Shown here one piece after another: positions 1 to 5,466 of a stretch of 5,680 bases of DNA. How positions within the stretch are numbered: the first letter of the stretch is position 1; the number at the start of each line of letters is the position of its first letter. The notes beneath the pieces were generated by a model. That model was given only the letters and a program-made list of their open reading frames with translations. It did not search any database and was not told the DNA's origin. This DNA comes from Microbacteriaceae bacterium (GTDB lineage: Bacteria > Actinomycetota > Actinomycetes > Actinomycetales > Microbacteriaceae), in the NCBI GenBank assembly GCA_011620705.1, contig WOYR01000178.1, positions 1 to 5,680 of the forward strand. The letters are read 5' to 3'. The translations under genes were made by a program, and so were the position numbers.

Positions 1-46
1 TCGCGAAACCCCCTCCCGGCTCCGGGGAAAGCGGGGGACAGCGCCG

Positions 47-52
47 TAACCT
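47..52 (+). promoter_or_regulatory. Putative -10 element (TAACCT) for the large helicase-like gene
   Basis: TAACCT fits the actinobacterial sigma-70-type TANNNT pattern and ends 6 nt before GTG 59. Transcription would then begin at or next to the start codon, giving a leaderless mRNA. The same geometry appears in front of the 5-FCL gene and galU in this window. No convincing -35 hexamer is seen. Confidence 0.45.
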
Positions 53-58
53 GGCCGC

Positions 59-3000
59 GTGTGGCCTGCCAACCGACGGGATGAGGATCTCGTGACCGAG
101 GACGGAATCGCGAGCGATCTCGCGGCGCCGGCTTCGGCGACGCCCGCCTCCCGTCGCGGCGGCGACATCGCCGAGCCGGTCCGCTCCCAGTGGCGGGCGG
201 AGCTCGCCGCGCTGGGCGGGCGCTCGCCCCTTCTGCACTTCGTCGACGAGCCCAGCACCCGCATCGAGCTGAGCACGACGCATCCGGGCGGCCTCGCGCG
301 TTTCATCACCGGGCAGACCACCCTGCTCTCGCAGCTGATCCGCGACGACGTCGCCCTGCGCGCGGCGCGGCTCGCCGCCGAGCGGATCGCGGCGAAGGGC
401 CTCGAGCTCTCGACCACCCGCGGGATCGACGCCATCCGACTCGGCATCGGCCTCGCCAGATGGACCTCGGGCGACGAGGAGTTCAGCGCGCCGATCCTGC
501 TGCGCCCGCTGGCCATCCGCCGCCACGGCCGCGACTTCGAACTCAAGCTGCGCGGCCTGACCGTGCTGAACCCGGCTCTCGCCCGCGCCCTGGAACGGCA
601 GTTCCGGGTCGTGCTGGATCCGGAAGCCTTCGTCGCACTGAGCGACTCCGACGGCTCCTTCAAGCCGAACGCGGTGATCGACCAGCTGCGCGCGCTGACC
701 GGGCATGTGCCGGGCTTCGCGGTGCAGCCTCGGCTGGTGGTCTCGTCGTTCGCGGAGGTCGCTCCTGCGCTCGTCGCCGATGCCGTGGATCTGGAGCATC
801 CCGTTCTCGACGCCCTGGCGGGCAACGCGACGGCGCGTTGGACGCTGGAGCAGGCCGCGTCACCGGTCGAACCGGTCGACCCCGACCACCGGGACCCCTC
901 CACCGACGTGCTGCTGCTCGACGCCGACGCGGAGCAGGAGCTCGTGATCGCCCAGATCGCCGCGGGCAACTCGCTCGTCGTGCGCACGATGCCCGGCACC
1001 GGCGGCACCCAGACCGTCGTCAACGCGCTCGGCGCGCTGATCGGCCAGAACAAGCGCGCGCTCGTGGTCAGCCCGCGCCGTGCGACGCTCCGAGGCGTCG
1101 CCCAGCGGCTCGCCGACATCGGGCTGGCCGGCGCGGCGGTCGCGCCCTCCACCCTGCGCCGGGATGTCGTGCGCTCCATCGCGCGCAACGAGCGCGCCCG
1201 CCGCCCGGAGCTGAGCGAGGTCGATGACGCCCTCGTGCGCCTGCGGAGCGTGCTCCTCGACTACCGCGCATCGCTGGGCAGACCCGACCCGGTGCTCGCC
1301 GTCTCGGTCATCGACTGCGTGACCGAGCTCTCGCGGCTGGCGCTGCTGCCCGACCCGCCTGCCACGACGGCGCGGCTGGACCGTGCCACGGTCGAGCGGA
1401 TGGCCGGCGAGCGCGCCAGCGTCGCCGCGACCATGCGCGAGGCGGCCCGGCTCGGCGAGTTCCGCTACGGGCCGGGTGACTCGCCCTGGTACGGCGCGCG
1501 ATTCGCGAACGGCGACGAAGCGCAACGGGCGCACGCCCTCGCGCAGAAGCTGCACGGCGAGGAGCTGCCGCGTCTGCTGGTCAGAGCTCAGCAGTTGATC
1601 GGCTCCACGCGGATGCGGCCATTCGAGACGATCGGCGAGCTCGGCGTGTACCTGCGGCTGCTCACCGACATCCGCGACACGCTCGACCGTTTCGTGCCCG
1701 CGGTGTTCGACCGATCACTGAGCGAGCTGATCGTGGCGACGGCGCCGCGCCGCGACTCCCGGGAGATGTCGTCCACCAACCGCCGCCGGTTGAAGAAGCT
1801 CGCGAAGGAGTATGTGCGCCCCGGCATGCACATCGGCGATCTGCACGACGCACTCGGCGCCATCCAGCGCCAGCGCATCATGTGGCAGCGCTTCGTCGCG
1901 TCCGGCGTCCTGCCCGAGGTCCCGACCGGGATCTCGGACGTCGCGGTGGCCTGGCAGCAGGTCTCAGCCGACCTGGCCGCTCTCGACGGTCCGCTCGGCC
2001 ACACCACGCGCGAGAGCCAGTTCGCCGCGATGCCGCTGCACGGTCTGGGCGAGCTGCTCGCGGATCTGGCTGCGGAATCCGATGTGCTGCAGAACCTGCA
2101 GGAGCGCAGCGAGCTGGTCTCCACGATGCGCGACCTCGAGCTGGAACCGCTGCTCACCGACCTCGCCGCGCGGCATGTGCCCGAGGAGCAGATCCCCGCT
2201 GAGCTCGAGCTCGCATGGTGGCGCTCGGCGCTGGACGCCCTGCTCGCGGGCGACCGTGCGCTGCTGGGCGCCAAGACGGAGGTGCTGGAGCGGCTTGAAG
2301 CCGACTTCCGCCTCGTCGATGAGGCGCACGCGGCGGGCAGCGCCCAGTTGCTCGCCTGGCAGCTCGCCGAGAACTGGAAGATCGGGCTGGTCGACTGGCC
2401 GGATGAGGCGGCCGAGTTGAAGCAGCTGCTCGGGGCGGCGCAGCACGGACCCGAGGGCATCACCTCGGCCGCGCTGCAGCGCTCGGCGCCGCACCTCGCG
2501 CGCTCGATCGCTCCGATCTGGCTGGCTTCCCCGTACGAGATCTCCGAGGTCACCGACACGATGGCCTTCGACGTGGTGCTGCTGCTGGATGCGGGCGCCA
2601 CCACCGTCGCTGAGAACGTCGGGGCGATCCGGCGGGCCAAGCAGCTCGTCGCCTTCGGCGATCCGGTCACCCAGACGCCGGCCGCGTTCGAGATCGGCCT
2701 CACGGATCCGGATGCCGCATCCGCCCGCCCGGCCGGCGAGCCCGCGGATCCGGGCGCCCGCGCTCTCGACGAGTTGCACGCGCGCTCGGCGCTGGCGCGC
2801 CTCGGGGAGTTCCTGCCGAGCATGAGCCTCACCCGCAGCTTCCGCGCGGGCGGCGAGGATCTCGCGGAGCTCGTCAACCGGCGCTTCTACGGCGGCCGGA
2901 TCGACTCGCTGCCGTGGGCGGGATCCTTCCTCGGGCACGGCAGCCTGGTGCTCGACTACGTGCAGGACGGCACCGGGATGCCCGACGCCGGCACGGGGGC

Positions 3001-3835
3001 GGTCGAGAGCGTCGACGCCGAGGTGAACCGCGTGGTGGATCTGGTGCTCGAGCACGCTGGGGCGCGTCCGCACGAGTCGCTGATGGTGGTCACCGCGAGC
3101 GAGAAGCACGCGGTGCGCGTGCTGCAGGCGGTGCTGGGTGCCATGGCGACGCATCCGGAACTGAGCGAGTTCGTGCTCGGCGACAGCACGGAGGCTTTCG
3201 CGGTGCTGCCGATCGAGCGCGCGGTGGCCGAGAGCCGGGATCGCGTCATCTTCTCGATCGGCTACGGCCGCACGCCGCACGGCCGCGTGCTGGCGGATTT
3301 CGGCCCGCTCGGCCAGCCGGGCGGCGAGCGCCTGCTCGCGGTCGCCATGACCCGCGCCCGGCGCTCGCTGGTGATCGTCACCTGCTTCCGCCCCTCCGAT
3401 ATCGACGACGGACGCCTGCAGCACGGCGCAGTGGCGCTCGCCGAGATCCTCGACGAGGTCGCCGCCCGGCGGGCCGAGCCGCCGCTGCCGGATGACAGCG
3501 ACCCGATGCTCGTCGATCTCTCGCGCCGGCTCGCCTCGCGCGGACTGCGCACCGCCCTCGGACACCGCGGCAAGCTCGGCCTGGTGGCGGCGAACGGCGG
3601 CACCTGCGTCGTCATCGACACCGATGCCGTGCTCGCCGGTCGCAGCCTGCGCGAGTCGCTGCGCCTGCGCCCCGAGGTTCTGCGGCGCCTCGGCTGGCAT
3701 TACGCGCGCGTGCACGCCTTCGAGCTCTTCAGCGATCCGGATGCCGTCGCCGACCGGATCGCCCGCATCGCCGGCCTGCAGGGCGGACTCATGACGCAGG
3801 AGATCGCCGTCGTTGACGCATCCCAGCACGCCTGA
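59..3835 (+). CDS. DUF4011-type SF1 helicase-like protein with C-terminal REase-like domain; degenerate ATPase motifs
   Basis: Very large cytoplasmic protein (1258 aa from GTG 59) with no signal peptide or membrane segment. Residues ~50-205 resemble the DUF4011-type N-terminal domain of large actinobacterial helicases (SPLL at 56-59, APILLRPL from 144, NPAL at 171). A P-loop-like segment follows at ~311-320 (MPGTGGTQTV, with Gly316 where the Walker A Lys belongs), then a motif Ia-like strand (ALVVSPRRA). Residues ~380-800 form a long, mostly helical insert with a basic patch at 575-580 (RRRLKK). The second core has FDVVLLLDAG (837-846, Walker B position), GDPVTQ (867-872), LTRSFR (924-929) and GGERLLAVAMTRAR (1088-1101). 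Residues ~1145-1255 look like an MTES_1575-type restriction-endonuclease fold (LGW at 1211-1213, then ELFSDPDAV). SF1 helicases of this build use ATP to move on nucleic acid; loss of the key ATPase residues argues for a non-catalytic or altered role. Substrate and pathway are unknown. GTG 59 is chosen because a -10-like hexamer lies 6 nt upstream; GTG 92, preceded by GAGG, is a credible alternative. Confidence 0.85.
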   Translation: MWPANRRDEDLVTEDGIASDLAAPASATPASRRGGDIAEPVRSQWRAELAALGGRSPLLHFVDEPSTRIELSTTHPGGLARFITGQTTLLSQLIRDDVALRAARLAAERIAAKGLELSTTRGIDAIRLGIGLARWTSGDEEFSAPILLRPLAIRRHGRDFELKLRGLTVLNPALARALERQFRVVLDPEAFVALSDSDGSFKPNAVIDQLRALTGHVPGFAVQPRLVVSSFAEVAPALVADAVDLEHPVLDALAGNATARWTLEQAASPVEPVDPDHRDPSTDVLLLDADAEQELVIAQIAAGNSLVVRTMPGTGGTQTVVNALGALIGQNKRALVVSPRRATLRGVAQRLADIGLAGAAVAPSTLRRDVVRSIARNERARRPELSEVDDALVRLRSVLLDYRASLGRPDPVLAVSVIDCVTELSRLALLPDPPATTARLDRATVERMAGERASVAATMREAARLGEFRYGPGDSPWYGARFANGDEAQRAHALAQKLHGEELPRLLVRAQQLIGSTRMRPFETIGELGVYLRLLTDIRDTLDRFVPAVFDRSLSELIVATAPRRDSREMSSTNRRRLKKLAKEYVRPGMHIGDLHDALGAIQRQRIMWQRFVASGVLPEVPTGISDVAVAWQQVSADLAALDGPLGHTTRESQFAAMPLHGLGELLADLAAESDVLQNLQERSELVSTMRDLELEPLLTDLAARHVPEEQIPAELELAWWRSALDALLAGDRALLGAKTEVLERLEADFRLVDEAHAAGSAQLLAWQLAENWKIGLVDWPDEAAELKQLLGAAQHGPEGITSAALQRSAPHLARSIAPIWLASPYEISEVTDTMAFDVVLLLDAGATTVAENVGAIRRAKQLVAFGDPVTQTPAAFEIGLTDPDAASARPAGEPADPGARALDELHARSALARLGEFLPSMSLTRSFRAGGEDLAELVNRRFYGGRIDSLPWAGSFLGHGSLVLDYVQDGTGMPDAGTGAVESVDAEVNRVVDLVLEHAGARPHESLMVVTASEKHAVRVLQAVLGAMATHPELSEFVLGDSTEAFAVLPIERAVAESRDRVIFSIGYGRTPHGRVLADFGPLGQPGGERLLAVAMTRARRSLVIVTCFRPSDIDDGRLQHGAVALAEILDEVAARRAEPPLPDDSDPMLVDLSRRLASRGLRTALGHRGKLGLVAANGGTCVVIDTDAVLAGRSLRESLRLRPEVLRRLGWHYARVHAFELFSDPDAVADRIARIAGLQGGLMTQEIAVVDASQHA
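83..86 (+). promoter_or_regulatory. Possible Shine-Dalgarno (GAGG) for alternative start GTG 92
   Basis: GAGG lies 5 nt before an in-frame GTG at 92. If used, the protein would start VTEDGIASDL (11 residues shorter) and the mRNA would have a leader of about 33 nt from a start site near 59. The -10-like hexamer and this site are compatible with each other, so the sequence alone does not settle the start. Confidence 0.35.
3798..3802 (+). promoter_or_regulatory. Shine-Dalgarno AGGAG supporting TTG start at 3813
   Basis: AGGAG lies inside the 3' end of the helicase-like gene, 10 nt before the TTG at 3813. It is the main local support for a TTG start overlapping the upstream gene and suggests translational coupling. 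Confidence 0.5.
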
Positions 3836-4001
3836 GCCGGACGAGCCGGCGCCTCAGAAGCGGGAACGGCAGCGTCGGACGCGACGGGTGACGACGCCGC
3901 CGCCCCTCGGGACCGACCCGGCTCCAGCGCCCGAGCCGTCACGGCATCCGACGGGCGAGAACGACGAGCGGATGCGCGCGGACAAGCCACCTCACTACTG
4001 A
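3813..4001 (+). CDS. Small hydrophilic Pro/Arg-rich hypothetical protein
   Basis: Encodes 62 aa starting at TTG, overlapping the last 23 nt of the helicase-like gene and preceded by AGGAG. This arrangement implies co-transcription and coupled translation. The protein has no membrane segment and no Cys. It has a Pro/Glu-rich start, a basic stretch at residues 16-25 (KRERQRRTRR), a Pro-rich linker, and a distinct acidic/basic tail ending NDERMRADKPPHY. I recall similar tails on small unannotated Microbacteriaceae proteins, but could not check this. It is probably largely disordered. No function can be assigned; its position suggests it may work with, or be co-regulated with, the helicase-like protein. 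A GTG at codon 26 (3888) is a weaker alternative start. The gene ends directly at the inverted repeat at 4002. Confidence 0.7.
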   Translation: MTHPSTPEPDEPAPQKRERQRRTRRVTTPPPLGTDPAPAPEPSRHPTGENDERMRADKPPHY

Positions 4002-4040
4002 CGCTCCAGTTGTGTAGGACCGTCCTACACAACCGGAGCG
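4002..4040. terminator. Bidirectional hairpin terminator between convergent genes
   Basis: Arms 4002-4020 and 4022-4040 are complementary. CGCTCC pairs with GGAGCG and GTTGTGTAGGAC pairs with GTCCTACACAAC, with one mismatched position (A4008/C4034). The repeat begins right after the small gene's TGA and lies 10 nt beyond mscL's stop, so it can end both convergent transcripts. There is no U-tract on either side. In the minus-strand RNA the mismatch becomes a G-U wobble, giving an uninterrupted stem for the mscL transcript. An operator for a dimeric repressor is possible but less likely between two gene ends. Confidence 0.75.
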
Positions 4041-4050
4041 CACCGTGCGG

Positions 4051-4473
4051 CTACCTCCCGCCGGCGTTCTCCTTCGCCAGCAGATCGCGGATCTGGGTCA
4101 GCAGCTCGAGCTCGGTCGGTGCGGCCGGCGCCGCCTCCACGGGCGGCTTGAGACGGCTCTGGATCCTCTTCACGTAGTTCATGGGCACGATGAGGGCGAA
4201 GTAGACGACGACCGCGATCAGCAGGAACTGGATGACCGCCGAGATCACGGCGCCCCACGACAGCACGACGGCGGCCTGGTCGCCCATCGCCGGGCGCAGC
4301 GTGATGCCGGCCTTCGCCAGGTCGCTCGAGTTGAACAGCAGCGAGATCACCGGATTGAGGATGCCGGTCACGAGGCCGTTCACGATGGCGGTGAAGGCGG
4401 TGCCGATGACCACGGCGACGGCGAGATCGATGACGTTGCCGCGGAGGATGAACTCCCTGAAGCCCTTCAGCAC
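4051..4473 (-). CDS. mscL: Large-conductance mechanosensitive channel MscL
   Basis: MscL forms a homopentameric inner-membrane channel that opens under membrane tension and releases solutes during hypo-osmotic shock. The 140-aa length is typical. The N-terminal amphipathic helix (MLKGFREFILRGN) leads into TM1 at about 15-45, with the family pattern NVIDLAVAVVIG and Asn40-Pro41. A periplasmic loop with NSSDLAKAGITL follows, then TM2 at about 69-97 ending in the basic cluster VKRIQSRLK. An Ala/Pro linker joins a C-terminal helix (ELELLTQIRDLLAKE) that would form the cytoplasmic bundle. The GTG start has AAGGAG 5 nt upstream, inside the end of the zinc-ribbon gene, and only 2 nt separate the two genes. 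It is the last gene of the minus-strand operon. Identification is secure. Confidence 0.97.
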   Translation of the reverse strand: MLKGFREFILRGNVIDLAVAVVIGTAFTAIVNGLVTGILNPVISLLFNSSDLAKAGITLRPAMGDQAAVVLSWGAVISAVIQFLLIAVVVYFALIVPMNYVKRIQSRLKPPVEAAPAAPTELELLTQIRDLLAKENAGGR

Positions 4474-4475
4474 GG

Positions 4476-4811
4476 TTACTCCTTACTCGACTTGCTCGGC
4501 TTGCTCGATGACGACGGGGGCGCAGACGACGAGGGCGCAGACGACGAAGACGACGCCGCGCTCGACGGCGACTCGGTCTTCGCCGCCGGTGCCGAGGACT
4601 CCGATGACGGCCCGGAGCCCTCCGACGCCGGCTTCGCCCGGCTGTCGGTGCGGTAGAAGCCAGAGCCGTTGAAGGTCACTCCCACGGCGGTGAACAGTTT
4701 GCGCAGCGGGCCGCCGCAGTTCGGGCAGACGGTGAGGGTGTCATCCGTGAAAGCCTGCTGGATGTCGAAAGCCTCGCCGCACTGAGTGCAGCGGTAGGAA
4801 TAGGTGGGCAT
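4476..4811 (-). CDS. FmdB-type zinc-ribbon protein with Ser-rich tail (Ruc/Rv0991c-like)
   Basis: Encodes 111 aa. Residues 1-55 are a classic FmdB-type zinc ribbon: MPTYSYRC start, Cys8-x2-Cys11 and Cys29-x2-Cys32 as zinc ligands, then VTFNGSGFYRTD. The rest is low complexity, with about 25 Ser in the last 55 residues plus Ala, Pro and a Lys-rich end; it is surely disordered. Domain order and gene neighbourhood match M. tuberculosis Rv0991c (Ruc), reported as a redox-regulated chaperone whose zinc-binding cysteines oxidise to activate it. Orthology is my inference from motif and synteny, not a computed result. The ATG start has GAGGA 9 nt upstream (4821-4825). The 5-FCL gene ends 12 nt before and mscL starts 2 nt after, so it is the middle gene of an operon. 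The family name FmdB comes from formamidase regulation and should not be read as this protein's function. Confidence 0.92.
   Translation of the reverse strand: MPTYSYRCTQCGEAFDIQQAFTDDTLTVCPNCGGPLRKLFTAVGVTFNGSGFYRTDSRAKPASEGSGPSSESSAPAAKTESPSSAASSSSSAPSSSAPPSSSSKPSKSSKE
4479..4484 (-). promoter_or_regulatory. Shine-Dalgarno AAGGAG for mscL inside the upstream gene
   Basis: On the minus strand AAGGAG lies 5 nt before the mscL GTG and within the last codons of the zinc-ribbon gene. It fixes the mscL start and suggests that ribosomes finishing the upstream gene help initiate mscL. Confidence 0.7.
4518..4547. repeat. Two tandem 15-bp units in the Ser-rich tail coding region
   Basis: The 15-nt unit GGGCGCAGACGACGA occurs twice head-to-tail (4518-4532 and 4533-4547). 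Read on the minus strand it encodes SSSAP twice. It is a short in-frame tandem duplication within the low-complexity part of the zinc-ribbon gene, flanked by further GACGAC-type runs. Confidence 0.85.
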
Positions 4812-4823
4812 GGGCAGCGGTCC

Positions 4824-5405
4824 TCAGAACGTGACGATGCCGCCCGGAGTCACGACGCCGTTGACGGGCATGTCGTGACGCTCGCGCGGCACGGAGTCGA
4901 CGAGTTCGTCGTCGAAGATCACAGCATAGACGGGAGGGCAGGACTCCATGCTGCCGAGCGTCTTGTCGAAGTAGCCCATGCCCCAGCCCATCCGCATCCC
5001 GCTGCCGCGCTCGACGCACGCGGCGGGCACCAGGATCAGGTCGACGTCGTTGATCGCGATCGGCCCGAGCAGCTCGCCGGTCGGGGTCGGCATCCCCAGC
5101 ACGTCGACGTCTTCGGCAGCGCCGTCGTAGTGGGCCCAGTCGAGCAGGCCGTCGTCGCGGGAGACCGGGATGAGCACGCGGGTGCCCTGCTCGGCCGCCC
5201 ACCGCAGGAAGTCGCGGGTGTCGGGCTCGTCGGGTGTCGACAGGTAGGCGGCGAGGTAGCCGGCGTGCAGATCGCTGCTCAGTTGGATGAGGTTCTGCGT
5301 CAGGGCCTTCTCATCGACGGCTCTCTTGGTGCGGGGCGTCACGCGTCGGCGTTCGCGGAGCTCGGCGCGCAACGCGCGCTTGCGGGCGTCCACGTCTTCG
5401 GCCAC
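4824..5405 (-). CDS. 5-formyltetrahydrofolate cyclo-ligase family protein
   Basis: Converts 5-formyltetrahydrofolate to 5,10-methenyltetrahydrofolate with ATP hydrolysis, recovering a folate dead-end form in the cytoplasm. The 193-aa length fits the family. Visible marks are the N-terminal basic helix with Lys9 and Arg13, the strand DVDLILVPAAC (120-130), the phosphate-binding loop GMRMGWGMGYFDK (136-148) with Arg138, Asp147 and Lys148, and the C-terminal VPRERHDMPVNGVVTP (172-187). The loop has Trp141 where many family members have Arg or Tyr, and MPTP (105-108) stands where an EP pair is common; I suspect both are lineage variants. The start is GTG 5405, with no Shine-Dalgarno but a TAGACT hexamer 6 nt upstream. 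It is the first gene of the operon with the zinc-ribbon and mscL genes and is divergent from galU. Confidence 0.94.
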   Translation of the reverse strand: MAEDVDARKRALRAELRERRRVTPRTKRAVDEKALTQNLIQLSSDLHAGYLAAYLSTPDEPDTRDFLRWAAEQGTRVLIPVSRDDGLLDWAHYDGAAEDVDVLGMPTPTGELLGPIAINDVDLILVPAACVERGSGMRMGWGMGYFDKTLGSMESCPPVYAVIFDDELVDSVPRERHDMPVNGVVTPGGIVTF

Positions 5406-5411
5406 GCTGCG

Positions 5412-5417
5412 AGTCTA
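5412..5417 (-). promoter_or_regulatory. Putative -10 element (TAGACT) for the 5-FCL/zinc-ribbon/mscL operon
   Basis: On the minus strand TAGACT ends 6 nt before GTG 5405, placing the likely transcript start on the start codon. No ribosome binding site is present, which agrees with a leaderless mRNA. No clear -35 is seen. Confidence 0.6.
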
Positions 5418-5453
5418 TGGGGGACTCATGCGAAACGCGCGCGGCCCAGCCGA

Positions 5454-5459
5454 TAGCCT
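5454..5459 (+). promoter_or_regulatory. Putative -10 element (TAGCCT) for galU
   Basis: TAGCCT ends 7 nt before ATG 5467, and no Shine-Dalgarno lies between them. This is the same geometry as the divergent promoter 36 bp away. The two upstream regions overlap within the 61-bp spacer. Confidence 0.6.
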
Positions 5460-5466
5460 GACTGGC

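Noticed and set aside
9..37. GC-rich inverted repeat (CCCCC ... GGGGG with an inner CCC/GGG) as a terminator of an upstream gene
   Set aside because: Homopolymer C/G runs are common in DNA of this composition, the loop is poorly defined, no U-tract follows and the upstream gene is outside the window.
190..1227. Plus-strand 345-codon Arg/Ala/Pro-rich open frame within the large gene
   Set aside because: Alternate-frame shadow with no motifs, while the overlapping frame shows DUF4011-like and P-loop-like sequence.
1588..2877. Minus-strand 429-codon open frame rich in Ser/Arg/Ala
   Set aside because: Low-complexity composition typical of an antisense shadow frame; no domain, and it competes with the well-supported plus-strand gene.
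1964..3829. Long minus-strand open frame (621 codons) antisense to the helicase-like gene
   Set aside because: It mirrors the plus-strand gene in very G+C-rich DNA, has Arg/Ala/Glu/His-rich composition without recognisable motifs, and conflicts with clear helicase-type motifs on the other strand.
59..3835. Reading the large gene as a decaying pseudogene because its ATPase motifs are altered
   Set aside because: The frame is intact for more than 1250 codons, C-terminal helicase motifs are preserved, and the altered motifs are replaced cleanly without frameshifts or stops.
4045..4656. Plus-strand 203-codon acidic open frame
   Set aside because: It is antisense to mscL and the zinc-ribbon gene; its Asp runs are the complement of the Ser-codon repeats on the minus strand.
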